Source: Hyphomicrobiales bacterium (lineage in GTDB: Bacteria > Pseudomonadota > Alphaproteobacteria > Rhizobiales > Rhizobiaceae). Taken from it: a stretch of DNA of 64,000 nucleotides. Location of the stretch: the NCBI GenBank assembly GCA_900466875.1, contig UBNQ01000038.1, positions 1-64,000 on the forward strand, read 5' to 3'. A model generated the notes under the pieces. It searched no databases and was not told the origin of the DNA. It saw nothing but the letters and a program-made list of their open reading frames with translations. The translations under genes and the position numbers were made by a program. This document shows positions 26,707 to 36,183 of the stretch, piece by piece (positions within the stretch are counted from its first letter, which is position 1; each line of letters starts with the position of its first letter).

Positions 26707-28842
26707 ATGTTCAATACCCACTCCGTCGAAATCGAATGGGCCGGCCGTACGCTGAAGCTGGAAACGGGCAAGATCGCCCGCCAGGCTGACGGCGCCGTTC
26801 TCGCTACCTACGGCGAAACCGTCGTTCTCGCCACTGTCGTTTCGGCCAAGGCGCCGAAGCCGGGCCAGGACTTCTTCCCGCTGACCGTCAACTACCAGGA
26901 AAAGACCTATGCCGCCGGCAAGATCCCGGGTGGCTACTTCAAGCGTGAAGGTCGTCCTTCGGAAAAGGAAACGCTGGTTTCCCGCCTGATCGACCGTCCG
27001 ATCCGTCCGCTTTTCCCGGAAGGCTACAAGAACGACACCCAGGTCGTCGTCACCGTCGTTCAGCACGACCTTGAGAACGATCCGGACGTATTGTCGATGG
27101 TTGCCGCTTCGGCTGCCCTGACGCTCTCCGGCGTTCCCTTCATGGGCCCGGTCGGCGGCGCACGCGTCGGCTACATCAACGGCGAATACATCCTGAACCC
27201 GCATCTCGACGAGATGGAAGAGTCGGTTCTCGATCTGGTCGTCGCAGGCACCCAGGACGCCGTCCTGATGGTTGAATCGGAAGCCAAGGAACTGAACGAA
27301 GACGTCATGCTCGGCGCCGTCATGTTCGGCCACCGTGGTTTCCAGCCGGTCATCGACGCGATCATCAAGCTCGCCGAAGTGGCTGCCAAGGAACCGCGCG
27401 ACTTCCAGCCGGAAGATCATTCCGAACTCGAAGCCGAAATGCTGAAGCATTTCGAAGCCGAGCTGCGCACCGCTTACAAGAACACCCAGAAGGCTGAACG
27501 CTACGCTGCCGTCGATGCAGTCAAGGCAAAGGTCAAGGCTCACTTCTTCCCGGAAGGCGCCGAGCCGAAGTACACTGCCGAAGTCATCGGCGCGATCTTC
27601 AAGCACCTGCAAGCGAAAATCGTTCGCTGGAATATTCTCGACACCAAGAGCCGCATCGATGGCCGTGACCTCGAAACGGTACGTGCGATCGTCTCGGAAG
27701 TCGGCCTCCTGCCGCGCACCCACGGTTCGGCTCTCTTCACCCGCGGTGAAACGCAGGCGATCGTTGTTGCCACGCTCGGTACCGGCGAAGACGAACAGTA
27801 TGTCGATAGCCTCACGGGCATGTACAAGGAGCGCTTCCTGCTCCATTACAACTTCCCGCCCTATTCCGTTGGCGAAACCGGCCGCATGGGCTCCCCGGGC
27901 CGCCGCGAAATCGGTCACGGCAAGCTCGCATGGCGCGCTATCCGCCCGATGCTGCCGTCTGCTGAACAGTTCCCCTACACGCTGCGCGTCGTCTCCGAGA
28001 TCACCGAGTCCAACGGCTCGTCTTCGATGGCAACCGTCTGCGGCACCTCGCTCGCTCTGATGGATGCCGGCGTTCCTTTGGCAAAGCCGGTTGCCGGTAT
28101 CGCCATGGGCCTGATCCTCGAAGGTGAACGCTTTGCCGTTCTCTCCGACATCCTCGGCGACGAAGACCACCTCGGCGACATGGACTTCAAGGTTGCAGGT
28201 ACCGCCGACGGCATCACTTCGCTGCAGATGGACATCAAGATCGCCGGCATCACCGAAGAGATCATGAAGGTCGCACTTGCTCAGGCACAGGGCGGTCGTA
28301 CCCACATCCTCGGCGAAATGGCCAATGCCATCTCCGAAGGCCGTTCGCAGCTCGGCGAATTCGCACCGCGCATCGAAGTGATGAACATCCCGGTCGACAA
28401 GATCCGTGAAGTTATCGGTTCGGGCGGCAAGGTCATCCGCGAAATCGTCGAAAAGACCGGCGCCAAGATCAACATCGAAGACGACGGCACCGTGAAGATC
28501 GCATCTTCCTCGGGCAAGGAAATCGAAGCGGCCCGCAAGTGGATCCACTCGATCGTTGCCGAGCCGGAAGTCGGCGTGATCTACGAAGGCACCGTTGTGA
28601 AGACCGCCGATTTCGGCGCCTTCGTCAACTTCTTCGGCGCCCGCGACGGTCTGGTCCATATCTCGCAGCTCGCTTCCGAGCGTGTTGCCAAGACGTCTGA
28701 CGTCGTCAAGGAAGGCGACAAGGTCTGGGTCAAGCTGATGGGCTTCGACGAACGCGGCAAGGTTCGCCTGTCGATGAAGGTCGTCGACCAGGCCACCGGC
28801 CAGGAAGTCAAGAAGGCCGACGGCGACGCAGCTGCCGAATAA
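26707..28842 (+). CDS. pnp: polynucleotide phosphorylase
   Basis: PNPase degrades RNA from the 3' end with phosphate and is part of the RNA-decay machinery. The 711-residue product has two RNase PH-like domains (start [21 protein letters not shown]; second core [20 protein letters not shown] and [19 protein letters not shown]), a KH domain ([20 protein letters not shown]) and an S1 domain ([20 protein letters not shown]). The protein is complete. A structured leader and a strong terminator flank the gene. Confidence 0.98.
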   Translation: MFNTHSVEIEWAGRTLKLETGKIARQADGAVLATYGETVVLATVVSAKAPKPGQDFFPLTVNYQEKTYAAGKIPGGYFKREGRPSEKETLVSRLIDRPIRPLFPEGYKNDTQVVVTVVQHDLENDPDVLSMVAASAALTLSGVPFMGPVGGARVGYINGEYILNPHLDEMEESVLDLVVAGTQDAVLMVESEAKELNEDVMLGAVMFGHRGFQPVIDAIIKLAEVAAKEPRDFQPEDHSELEAEMLKHFEAELRTAYKNTQKAERYAAVDAVKAKVKAHFFPEGAEPKYTAEVIGAIFKHLQAKIVRWNILDTKSRIDGRDLETVRAIVSEVGLLPRTHGSALFTRGETQAIVVATLGTGEDEQYVDSLTGMYKERFLLHYNFPPYSVGETGRMGSPGRREIGHGKLAWRAIRPMLPSAEQFPYTLRVVSEITESNGSSSMATVCGTSLALMDAGVPLAKPVAGIAMGLILEGERFAVLSDILGDEDHLGDMDFKVAGTADGITSLQMDIKIAGITEEIMKVALAQAQGGRTHILGEMANAISEGRSQLGEFAPRIEVMNIPVDKIREVIGSGGKVIREIVEKTGAKINIEDDGTVKIASSSGKEIEAARKWIHSIVAEPEVGVIYEGTVVKTADFGAFVNFFGARDGLVHISQLASERVAKTSDVVKEGDKVWVKLMGFDERGKVRLSMKVVDQATGQEVKKADGDAAAE

Positions 28843-28865
28843 GCTTTCGCCGGATTGAAATGAGG

Positions 28866-28899
28866 GGCGCGGAAGTTTCTTCTTCCGCGCCTTTTCTTT
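28866..28899 (+). terminator. intrinsic terminator after pnp
   Basis: GGCGCGGAAG and CTTCCGCGCC form a 10-base-pair stem with a six-base loop, followed by TTTTCTTTA. This is a textbook Rho-independent terminator. Confidence 0.85.
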
Positions 28900-28939
28900 A
28901 TTCGTAGACGTACACACTACTCACTTAAGGTCCGCACCC

Positions 28940-29947
28940 ATGAGCCGCGACGCCCTGAAAACCCTCTTCCATCCCTTCGTCACCGATGCCGTGCCCATGC
29001 CCGGCGAAGGCGAGCGGGTGATCTTTCTCGGCGCCGAAGCCGGCAATGCAAGGCCGGAAGGCTTTGACGCGGAAATCACCTCCGTACAGCCGTTCCGTCC
29101 GCTCTTCCGCTCCCTGCGCGACAACGCCTTTCCAGAACCTGAGGGCGAGGATTACGACGGCGCGCTGGTTCTGTGCGGCAAACATCGCGGCGACAACGAG
29201 AACCGCATCGCCGAGGCTCTGGCCCGCGTGAAGGTCGGCGGCCTGATCGTCGTCGCCGGTGGCAAGGAAGACGGCATCCAGCCGATCCGCACCATGCTGC
29301 TGAAGCTCGGCATCATCCTCGATTACGCGCCCAAATATCACGGCGTCGCCATCTGGTTCGCACGGCCGGAAGATGCCGGCGATGCGATCAAGGCGCTGCA
29401 GAAAGCCGCTATAACCGTCGAGGGACGCTTCCAGGCGGCTCCGGGCATGTTCTCCCATGATCGCGTCGATGCAGGCTCCGAGCTGCTCGCAACCCGCTTC
29501 CCGACCGATTTCGACGGCAATGTCGCCGACTTCGGCGCCGGCTGGGGGTATCTTTCGGTGATGCTGGCGGAAAAGTCGCCGCGGGTAAACCGCATCGACC
29601 TGTTCGAGGCCGATTACCGGGCGCTGGAATTTGCCAAGCAGAACCTGGCGCACAATTCCCCGGATCTTCAGGCGCGCTTCTTCTGGCAGGACCTCGGAGC
29701 CGAGCCGCCGAAGGAAAAATACGATATGGTCATCATGAACCCGCCCTTCCACGAGGCGCAGGCCGCCGACCCGGAACTGGGTCGTACGATGATCCGCACC
29801 GCAGCCGCTGCGCTGAAGCAGGGCGGCCGCCTGATGATGGTCGCCAATCGCGGCCTGCCTTACGAGCCGGTGCTTGCCGAAGCCTTCCGCGAATACGGCG
29901 AGACTTGCCGTAACTCGAAGTTCAAGGTGATGTGGGGCAAGAAGTAA
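28940..29947 (+). CDS. RsmC-like 16S rRNA guanine-N2 methyltransferase
   Basis: The 335-residue product has two related halves as in RsmC/RlmG: an N-terminal degenerate methyltransferase-like domain and a C-terminal active one. The active part has the S-adenosylmethionine motif DFGAGWGYLSVML (near residue 197), the acidic DLFEADYRALEFAKQNL and the catalytic NPPFHE, typical of base N-methyltransferases acting on guanine N2. RsmC methylates G1207 of 16S rRNA; the exact site here is inferred. It stands alone after pnp. Confidence 0.82.
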   Translation: MSRDALKTLFHPFVTDAVPMPGEGERVIFLGAEAGNARPEGFDAEITSVQPFRPLFRSLRDNAFPEPEGEDYDGALVLCGKHRGDNENRIAEALARVKVGGLIVVAGGKEDGIQPIRTMLLKLGIILDYAPKYHGVAIWFARPEDAGDAIKALQKAAITVEGRFQAAPGMFSHDRVDAGSELLATRFPTDFDGNVADFGAGWGYLSVMLAEKSPRVNRIDLFEADYRALEFAKQNLAHNSPDLQARFFWQDLGAEPPKEKYDMVIMNPPFHEAQAADPELGRTMIRTAAAALKQGGRLMMVANRGLPYEPVLAEAFREYGETCRNSKFKVMWGKK

Positions 29948-29996
29948 GCGCCAGGCGCTTCGAGAAAGCTCGATCGTTTCCATCTCTTGCCTAATT

Positions 29997-30027
29997 CACC
30001 GAATGCAAATTAAGGTTGCATTCGGTG
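29997..30027. repeat. perfect 12-base inverted repeat before the Sel1-repeat gene
   Basis: CACCGAATGCAA and TTGCATTCGGTG face each other around ATTAAGG. It lies 50 bases after the methyltransferase stop and 16 before the next ATG. With no T-run it may be an operator or leader hairpin rather than a terminator. Confidence 0.5.
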
Positions 30028-30042
30028 GTGTGGGGCGCGTGA

Positions 30043-30687
30043 ATGAAACGGTTGATCGCGGTTCTTGTTATATGGCTTGCCGCCACCAACGCGGCCTTTT
30101 CCGATTCCGCGCGTATCACCTGGGAATGGTATAATGCCGCCGAGCTCCATCAGGGACGCAAGGCGGCAGGCCCGGCTGACAAGAAGCTTGCCGCCCACTA
30201 TTTCCGGCTTGCCGCAGAAAAGGGCAATATAGCTGCCGCCTACAAGCTCGGTGAGATCTACGAAAACGGTCAGGGCGTCGCTCCCGACCCCATGCAGGCC
30301 TTCTCCTGGTACATGAAGGCGGCGGCCAGGAACGACAAGCACGGCCAGCTCAAGGTCGGCTGGTGTTACCAGAAGGGGATCGCCGTCACAGCCGAACCCG
30401 CAATCGCCGCCATCTGGTATCGCATCGCGGCCGAAAACGACAATATCTGGGGCTATCACATGCTGGCCTTCATGCTTGCCGATGGCGAAGGCATGAAGCA
30501 GGACGTCGCCTTGGCGCGACGTTATCTCGAGCTCAGCCTGCCGAAGACGCAGGACCATTGGGCCAAGTGGAAGCTCGCCCATCTGGTGGAAGCGGAAGAT
30601 CCAAAACGGGCAAAGCTGTTGCTGAAGGAAGCAGCCGCCGCCGGGAACGTCCAGGCGGCCGAGGACTTGAACCAGAAGAGAGACTAG
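30043..30687 (+). CDS. exported Sel1-repeat (SLR) protein
   Basis: The 214-residue product has an N-terminal signal peptide (MKRLIAVLVIWLAATNAAFS) and at least four Sel1-like repeats, seen in ADKKLAAHYFRLAAEKGNIA, AAYKLGEIYENGQGV, PMQAFSWYMKAAARND and AIAAIWYRIAAENDN. Such alpha-solenoid proteins act as scaffolds in the periplasm; in rhizobia several affect envelope signalling, for example exopolysaccharide control. No partner is encoded nearby, so the role remains open. Confidence 0.82.
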   Translation: MKRLIAVLVIWLAATNAAFSDSARITWEWYNAAELHQGRKAAGPADKKLAAHYFRLAAEKGNIAAAYKLGEIYENGQGVAPDPMQAFSWYMKAAARNDKHGQLKVGWCYQKGIAVTAEPAIAAIWYRIAAENDNIWGYHMLAFMLADGEGMKQDVALARRYLELSLPKTQDHWAKWKLAHLVEAEDPKRAKLLLKEAAAAGNVQAAEDLNQKRD

Positions 30688-30730
30688 GCGGCTTCGGTCT
30701 GCAGTTGGCTGGCCAGTATCCCTGAAACGC

Positions 30731-30764
30731 AAGACGGGTGCGCATCATGATGCGCACCCGTCTT
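30731..30764. terminator. 34-base perfect palindrome between convergent genes
   Basis: The arms AAGACGGGTGCGCATCA and TGATGCGCACCCGTCTT are exact complements with no loop bases to spare, so the RNA hairpin forms on both strands. AA/TT at the ends and TTTG beyond it suit a two-way terminator for the Sel1-repeat gene and fabB. Confidence 0.75.
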
Positions 30765-30795
30765 TGATCAGCCAGTAGAGGCAATCCGTTTGGGG

Positions 30796-32019
30796 TTATC
30801 CGTTGTAACGCTGGAAAACGAGCGTTGCGTTGGTGCCGCCGAAACCGAACGAGTTGGACAGAACCGTGTCGATCTTGGCATTGTCGATGCGCTTGCGCAC
30901 GATCGGAACGCCGTCGAATTCCGGATCGAGGGTCTGGATATGCGCGCTTTCGCCGATGAAGCCGGCCTGCATCATAAGAAGGCCGTAGATCGATTCCTGC
31001 ACGCCGGCAGCACCCAGCGAATGGCCAGTCAGCGACTTGGTCGACTGGATATGCGGGATCTTGTCCTTGAAGACTTCGCGGATCGCGCCGATTTCCTTCG
31101 AATCGCCCACCGGCGTCGAGGTGCCGTGGGTGTTGATGTAGTCGACTTCGCCCTTCACGGTGGACAGTGCCTGGCGCATGCAGCGGATGGCACCTTCGCC
31201 CGACGGAGCGACCATGTCGTAACCGTCGGAAGTGGCACCGTAACCGGTGATTTCCGCATAGATCTTGGCGCCGCGAGCCTTAGCATGTTCCAGTTCTTCG
31301 AGAACCAGAACGCCCGCACCGCCGGCGATGACGAAACCGTCGCGATCGGCGTCATAGGCGCGCGATGCATTGGCTGCGTTGTCGTTATACTTCGACGACA
31401 TGGCGCCCATGGCATCGAACAGGTTCGACATGGTCCAGTCGAGATCTTCGTGGCCGCCGGCGAACATGATGTCCTGCTTGCCCCACTGGATCATCTCTGC
31501 GGCATTGCCGATGCAATGTGCCGAGGTCGAGCAGGCCGACGAGATCGAGTAGTTGACGCCGTGGATCTTGAACCAGGTGGCAAGTGTTGCCGATGCCGTC
31601 GAGGACATGGCCTTCGGCACGGCAAACGGGCCGATGCGCTTCGGGCTGTTGTTCTTGATCGTGATATCGGCGGCTTCGATCAGCGTGCGGGTGGAAGGAC
31701 CACCCGAACCCATGATGATGCCGGTACGCTCGTTTTCGGCGTAGTCCTTCTCTTCCAGGCCACTGTCGGCCAGCGCCTGCTTCATCGCGACGTGGTTCCA
31801 GGCGCCGCCCTGAGAGAGAAAGCGCATGGCGCGGCGATCGACGAGGTCCGTCGCATCGATATTCGGCTTTCCCCAGACCTGGCACTTGAAGCCGTGCTCC
31901 GCGAAATCGGGAGAGAAGGAGATACCGGATTTCGCAGCTCGCAAGGATTCGGTGACTTCGCCTGCGTCGTTACCGATCGAGGACACGATACCGAGGCCCG
32001 TGACAACTACCCGTCTCAT
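30796..32019 (-). CDS. fabB: beta-ketoacyl-ACP synthase I FabB
   Basis: FabB elongates unsaturated acyl chains in fatty-acid synthesis. The 407-residue product has the catalytic Cys163 (SSACSTSAH), His298 ([12 protein letters not shown]) and His333 ([11 protein letters not shown]) at the same numbers as the enterobacterial enzyme. It follows fabA by 44 bases on the same strand, the standard fabAB operon that makes unsaturated fatty acids anaerobically. A strong palindrome ends the transcript. Confidence 0.96.
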   Translation of the reverse strand: MRRVVVTGLGIVSSIGNDAGEVTESLRAAKSGISFSPDFAEHGFKCQVWGKPNIDATDLVDRRAMRFLSQGGAWNHVAMKQALADSGLEEKDYAENERTGIIMGSGGPSTRTLIEAADITIKNNSPKRIGPFAVPKAMSSTASATLATWFKIHGVNYSISSACSTSAHCIGNAAEMIQWGKQDIMFAGGHEDLDWTMSNLFDAMGAMSSKYNDNAANASRAYDADRDGFVIAGGAGVLVLEELEHAKARGAKIYAEITGYGATSDGYDMVAPSGEGAIRCMRQALSTVKGEVDYINTHGTSTPVGDSKEIGAIREVFKDKIPHIQSTKSLTGHSLGAAGVQESIYGLLMMQAGFIGESAHIQTLDPEFDGVPIVRKRIDNAKIDTVLSNSFGFGGTNATLVFQRYNG

Positions 32020-32063
32020 TTGCTGTAACCCTTGTTGTTTCCGTCAGTTGGCCTGAGTTCAGC

Positions 32064-32579
32064 TCAGGCCGTCTTGTCCTTGGACAGGCCGACGCGAAGG
32101 TCGGTTGCCTGATAGATAGTTTCTCCGTCGGCCTTCAGCCAGCCGTCCGCTGTGCCGAGCACGAGCCGGCCCTTCATGACGCGCTTGAAGTCGATGCCGA
32201 ATTCGAGAAGTTTGGTTGTCGGGCGGATCATGCCCTTGAACTTCACTTCGCCGGTCGAAAGCGCCATGCCGCGGCCTTCTTCGCCCAGCCAGCCGAGGAA
32301 GAAGCCGGTCAGCTGCCACATGCCGTCAAGGCCGAGGCAGCCAGGCATGATCGGGTTGCCTTCGAAATGGCAAGGAAAATACCAGTCATCCGGCTTCACA
32401 TCGTATTCGGCACGGATGTAGCCCTTGTCGAAGGCACCACCGGTTTCGGAAATGTCGGTGATACGGTGGACCATCAGCATGGGCGGCAGCGGCAATTGCG
32501 CGTTACCCGGTCCGAAGAGTTCACCGTGCGCGCAAGAGATGATTTCTTCGTAGCTGAAGCTGGACTGTCTGGTGGTCAT
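32064..32579 (-). CDS. fabA: 3-hydroxydecanoyl-ACP dehydratase/isomerase FabA
   Basis: FabA dehydrates 3-hydroxydecanoyl-ACP and isomerises the double bond, the entry point to unsaturated fatty acids. The 171-residue product has the active-site His71 ([19 protein letters not shown]) and Asp85 in the same segment. It is divergent from irr across about 290 bases, a gene pair conserved in Rhizobiaceae. Confidence 0.96.
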   Translation of the reverse strand: MTTRQSSFSYEEIISCAHGELFGPGNAQLPLPPMLMVHRITDISETGGAFDKGYIRAEYDVKPDDWYFPCHFEGNPIMPGCLGLDGMWQLTGFFLGWLGEEGRGMALSTGEVKFKGMIRPTTKLLEFGIDFKRVMKGRLVLGTADGWLKADGETIYQATDLRVGLSKDKTA

Positions 32580-32871
32580 CGAATTCCGCGTTCCCCTATG
32601 ATCGCTAGGTCAGGCGGGCCAAGCCTGATTGAGGCACGGCCATGATTGAAGCGTTCAACATTAATAAGCCCCAAGTATTGGGCCTCAAAACGTCGTTTTG
32701 TCACGTTCGCATATAGGAACCGAAGCGTGCAAACCAGAGGGACGGGCATAAAATCCGAATATTTGAGGCGCCTCGCGCGCATCCGACGCGGGAAACTGTT
32801 GAAACTCAAGCCGCCAAAAGTTATATCCGGAACTTGAGAAGTATCGCGAGTTGCAGGAGCTGCAGATCAGA
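32580..32871. promoter_or_regulatory. fabA/irr divergent regulatory region
   Basis: No gene is seen in these 292 bases. Around 32669-32683 an imperfect inverted repeat CCCCAAGTATTGGGC overlaps the probable fabA promoter (AT-rich ATTAATAAG next to it). I see no clear iron-control element of the TTTAGAA-N-TTCTAAA kind. AGGAG precedes the irr ATG. Confidence 0.35.
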
Positions 32872-33288
32872 ATGGCAGAAGCCATGCCCGAAATCGAAGT
32901 GAAGTTGCGCCATCATGGCTTGCGGCCGACACGTCAGCGCGTCGCGCTGGGCGATCTTCTTTTCGCCAAGGGTGACCGCCACCTGACGGTCGAGGAGCTG
33001 CACGAAGAAGCGATCATTGCGGGCGTACCGGTGTCGCTGGCCACCGTCTACAATACGCTTCACCAGTTTACCGAAGCCGGCCTGATCCGCGTTCTCGCTG
33101 TCGAAGGCGCAAAAACCTATTTCGATACGAATACGTCGGATCACCATCACTTCTTCGTCGAAGGACGCAACGAAGTGCTGGACGTGCCGATTGGCAATCT
33201 GGAGATCGGCAACCTTCCTGAACCTCCGGAAGGCATGGAAATCGCCCATGTGGATGTCGTCATCCGCCTGCGCGAAAAACGCTCCTAG
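32872..33288 (+). CDS. irr: iron response regulator Irr (Fur family)
   Basis: Irr controls iron-uptake and haem genes in Rhizobiales and is destabilised or inactivated by haem. The 138-residue product from the ATG at 32872 shows the Fur-type winged helix (LRHHGLRPTRQRVALGDLLF, VSLATVYNTLHQFTEAGLI) and the Irr-specific His cluster SDHHHFFVEG (His91-93), which binds haem. The Cys-Pro haem motif of Bradyrhizobium Irr is missing, as in other Rhizobiaceae. An in-frame TTG seven codons upstream is an alternative start. Confidence 0.93.
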   Translation: MAEAMPEIEVKLRHHGLRPTRQRVALGDLLFAKGDRHLTVEELHEEAIIAGVPVSLATVYNTLHQFTEAGLIRVLAVEGAKTYFDTNTSDHHHFFVEGRNEVLDVPIGNLEIGNLPEPPEGMEIAHVDVVIRLREKRS

Positions 33289-33944
33289 CGCTTTTTCCTT
33301 CTTTTACTCGATTTGAGGGCTTCTTCAGGAGGCCGGCCCGGCCGCGACATGTAGCGCGGCAGGGTCCAGCCGTAGTGAAGCGCGCCACCGCGCAATGCAA
33401 ACGAGATAACCACGCCGAAGCCTGCGCTGACGATCAGCGGCTGCCCCATCATATGGACGGCCGTGAACGCCCCGGCGCCTGCCAGTGCGGAGGTAATGTA
33501 GATTTCCGGTCGCAAAAGCACGGACTGTTCATTCGCCAGAACATCGCGCAACACGCCGCCGAGTGTTGCAGTCATCACGCCGGTGACCATCGCAATCGTC
33601 GGGGAGCCGGTTGCGGCCATGCCCTTGGCGGCACCGAGCACGCAATAGGCCGCAAGACCGATCGCATCGAGCCACAAAAGCAGCTTGTAACGCGACTCCA
33701 CGTAATAGGCGGTGAAATAGACGAAGGCGCCGGTCGCTACGCAGATGAGGATGTAGACCGGGTCCATGACCCAGAAGACGGGCCGACCGAGAATGAGGTC
33801 ACGCACGGTTCCTCCGCCCGATCCCGTCACCGCCGCAAAGAACAGGAAACCGATGAAATCGAGTTCCTTGCGCGAGGCGGCAAGCGCGCCGGTCGCTGCA
33901 AAGACCGCAACGCCCGCATAATCGAGTATCATCAGCAGGGACAT
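33285..33944 (-). CDS. UPF0126 / TRIC-like seven-helix membrane protein
   Basis: The 219-residue product is a membrane protein with two repeats of three helices, each beginning with a Gly-rich motif: FFAAVTGSGGGTVRDLILG and VMTATLGGVLRDVLANE. This is the UPF0126 family, related to trimeric intracellular cation channels, with some members reported as glycine transporters. Its basic C-terminus (KSSKRRKKR) should face the cytoplasm. Its stop overlaps that of the convergent irr gene by 4 bases. The substrate is not known. Confidence 0.85.
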   Translation of the reverse strand: MSLLMILDYAGVAVFAATGALAASRKELDFIGFLFFAAVTGSGGGTVRDLILGRPVFWVMDPVYILICVATGAFVYFTAYYVESRYKLLLWLDAIGLAAYCVLGAAKGMAATGSPTIAMVTGVMTATLGGVLRDVLANEQSVLLRPEIYITSALAGAGAFTAVHMMGQPLIVSAGFGVVISFALRGGALHYGWTLPRYMSRPGRPPEEALKSSKRRKKR

Positions 33945-34065
33945 GTGGTTCTCCAGCGTCGCGCAAGTGCTTGGGGCTAAGGGGTGAGGATATAGTCCGT
34001 GCCGTGTCTACACGTCATCCGTGCCACGGCATCATGAACAGATCAATTTTTCCGTGGTGGGAACC

Positions 34066-34542
34066 GTGAAAAAGCATTTTGTCGCGATAATCCAGGCCAT
34101 TGCCCTTATGGTGATGATGCCCGTCATGGCATCGGCCCAGCAGCAATTGCTGCAGGACCCGGAAATGTTCGAAAAGGGCTTTTTCCGCAAGAGCTGCAAG
34201 ACGGTCGATTTCGGACCGAATTTCGTCAAGCGCTTCGATATCAACAACGACAATATCCAGGACGTCGTCATCGACCACAGCGCGCTCACCTGCGACGGCG
34301 TTCGCGGGCCGAGATGCAATCAGGACGGCTGCCCGCAGAATTTCTATGTCCAGGCCAAGGAGGGCGGTTACATCATGATCGCCACCGCCCAGGTCTACGG
34401 ATATGATTTCGTCCTGTATTTCGGCAACATGGTCTTCATGTTCAAAATGCATCCGCGTTTCTGCGAACGCACCGATGCGGTGCCGTGCGAAATGCGCGTG
34501 CGCGTTCGGGGCACGAAATTCGTCACGATCTCCAAGAAGTAG
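34066..34542 (+). CDS. hypothetical secreted six-cysteine protein with a calcium-loop-like motif
   Basis: The 158-residue product starts at a GTG preceded by GGTGGG; an earlier in-frame GTG at 34021 would put extra polar residues before the signal peptide. The signal peptide (VKKHFVAIIQAIALMVMMP, ending in ASA-Q) is followed by a mature protein with six cysteines (44, 76, 84, 89, 133, 141), enough for three disulfides. FDINNDNIQDVVID (Asp58, Asn60, Asp62, Asp66) resembles EF-hand or FG-GAP calcium loops. I do not recognise a family and propose no function. Confidence 0.65.
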   Translation: MKKHFVAIIQAIALMVMMPVMASAQQQLLQDPEMFEKGFFRKSCKTVDFGPNFVKRFDINNDNIQDVVIDHSALTCDGVRGPRCNQDGCPQNFYVQAKEGGYIMIATAQVYGYDFVLYFGNMVFMFKMHPRFCERTDAVPCEMRVRVRGTKFVTISKK

Positions 34543-35331
34543 CTATCCCGGGAAGAACCTGTCGATTCGGCCCGTCAAGTAATAGGCGGTGAGGCTCATC
34601 CATTCTCGTACCGCGGTCGTGGTGATCTGGGCATTAAGCGCCGGCTGGGTGAAGTCGAGGCCGGGTTTAACCACACCGCTCGTGCGATAATCGACCGGCC
34701 AGGGCGTGACGGTGATGCCGGCTTTGCGGAACAGGCCGACCGAGCGCGGCATGTGGAATGCCGAGGTAATCAGCAGGCAGTTTTCAAGCCCCCGAGACTT
34801 CAGGAGTTCGGCCGTGTTGAGGCTGTTCTCGTAAGTCGTGCGCGAAGTGTTTTCCTTGATCAACCGGTCGGAAGAAATGCCGAAGGCCGAGAAGAAACGT
34901 TCCGCCGTCTGAGCCTCACCCTCGAATGTGCCGCTGATCGACCCGTCGCCCCCGGAAACCAGGATACGTGCCTCAGGATAATTGCGGGCGAGCCTGAGGG
35001 CTTCGACGAAGCGGTCGGCTGACTGGTTGAGTTCCATGCCGCCGCGCGCCGTATTGATCTCGTTGTCGAAGGCACCGCCGAGGATGATCATGCAGGTGAC
35101 CTGGGCGGGGTCGGTTGCAGATTTGCCAAAGCGCGCCTCCAGAACCTGCAGCGCCACCGTGCCGGTTGTCGTAAAAAGCGTGATGAAAAGCGTGAGCGCG
35201 GCGAGAAAAGCCGAGACGCCGGAAAGCCGTTGCCAGCCGATAAAGGCAAGCACTGCCGCAAGGGCGGCGAGCAGAAAGGCAAGGGAGAGAGGCTGGGCAA
35301 AAACCCAGAACAGCTTGGAAAGAAGAAACAT
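34543..35331 (-). CDS. YdcF-family membrane protein (DUF218)
   Basis: The 262-residue product has two N-terminal membrane helices (about residues 4-28 and 37-60) followed by the YdcF/ElyC domain, with IILGGAFDNEI, RILVSGGDGS and LITSAFHMPRSVGLF. ElyC-type members affect peptidoglycan or envelope polymer synthesis at the outer face of the inner membrane. The stop touches that of the convergent secreted-protein gene. Role in the envelope is inferred from the family. Confidence 0.82.
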   Translation of the reverse strand: MFLLSKLFWVFAQPLSLAFLLAALAAVLAFIGWQRLSGVSAFLAALTLFITLFTTTGTVALQVLEARFGKSATDPAQVTCMIILGGAFDNEINTARGGMELNQSADRFVEALRLARNYPEARILVSGGDGSISGTFEGEAQTAERFFSAFGISSDRLIKENTSRTTYENSLNTAELLKSRGLENCLLITSAFHMPRSVGLFRKAGITVTPWPVDYRTSGVVKPGLDFTQPALNAQITTTAVREWMSLTAYYLTGRIDRFFPG

Positions 35332-35361
35332 AAGGGCTCGCGAATTCGATTCGCGGCCAGT

Positions 35362-36078
35362 CTACATTGCGTCGCGGCGCCGGTGAACGATCGGTTGCTG
35401 GAAATGCAGGTGAAGCGGACGCGGCAGCGCCCTTGTGGCGAGCGCAACGATGATCGTCAGCAGGGCAACGATCGAGAGTGCGTCCTTGCCCATGTAATGG
35501 GTCGCGAAGGCTCCGCTCACGGCGCCGGCGGCCATGCCGGTCCAGGGCACGGTCTGGATCAGCCAGCCGCGCGGATTGCGGTCGCCGATCATCCACCGCC
35601 CGATGCCGCGGCCGAAGCGGGACAAGGCACCGGTAATATAGGTCAGGCCGATCGGCAGGCCTTCGATCTGCTCCACGGTCGCGTTGATCATGCCCATCGA
35701 AAGCACGACGAGATAGAATTGCACCCGAAGGTGATCGGACGGTAACACCGAGGCGCCTGCGAGCAGGATGGCAACGGTCGAAAGCACCACGAAGGCGCGC
35801 CGCGCCGACACGCGATGGGCAAGCACGATACCGAGCGCATTGCCGAGGACGAAGACCCATATCGCGCCGAACAGGGTCAGCGCATGGGCGTAATTGCCAT
35901 CGACAAACGAAATTGCCGCGCGCGTCGTGTTGCCGCTCATGAACGAGACGAAATCGCCGGACAGGATGAGGCCGATGGCATCCGTCATGCCGGCGATGAA
36001 GGAGATCGCGGCGACGAGCATCAAACCGGTCGTGGTCCGCCGTTTGCGGATGAGGTGTCGACGTCTCTGGCGTGTCAT
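35362..36078 (-). CDS. YoaK/DUF1275-family membrane protein
   Basis: The product of about 238 residues has six to seven hydrophobic helices. The family mark is TGLMLVAAISFIAGMTDAIG followed by LSGDFVSFMSGNTTRAAI and, later, LPIGLTYITGALSRFGRGIG. DUF1275 proteins are annotated as possible permeases with no proven substrate. I chose the ATG before TRQRRRHLIRKRR; one at 36138 is possible and neither has a strong ribosome site. Confidence 0.78.
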   Translation of the reverse strand: MTRQRRRHLIRKRRTTTGLMLVAAISFIAGMTDAIGLILSGDFVSFMSGNTTRAAISFVDGNYAHALTLFGAIWVFVLGNALGIVLAHRVSARRAFVVLSTVAILLAGASVLPSDHLRVQFYLVVLSMGMINATVEQIEGLPIGLTYITGALSRFGRGIGRWMIGDRNPRGWLIQTVPWTGMAAGAVSGAFATHYMGKDALSIVALLTIIVALATRALPRPLHLHFQQPIVHRRRDAM

Positions 36079-36183
36079 TTGACGAGCGTGATTGGGGTGT
36101 CTTTTCGCGCAATCTGCCGCAAAACCGCTTGGCGGCATTGATCCATGACAATAGCGGGCGAAAGGGCCGCAGTCCTGTCGAAA

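Noticed and set aside
26587-28917. 776-codon open frame opposite pnp
   Set aside because: It mirrors the whole pnp gene, which has all expected domains. The antisense product has no recognisable fold and its length follows from the codon bias of pnp.
32580-32871. classic iron-control element before irr
   Set aside because: I looked for a TTTAGAA-N-TTCTAAA-type palindrome and found no acceptable match, so iron control of irr/fabA at this place is not claimed.
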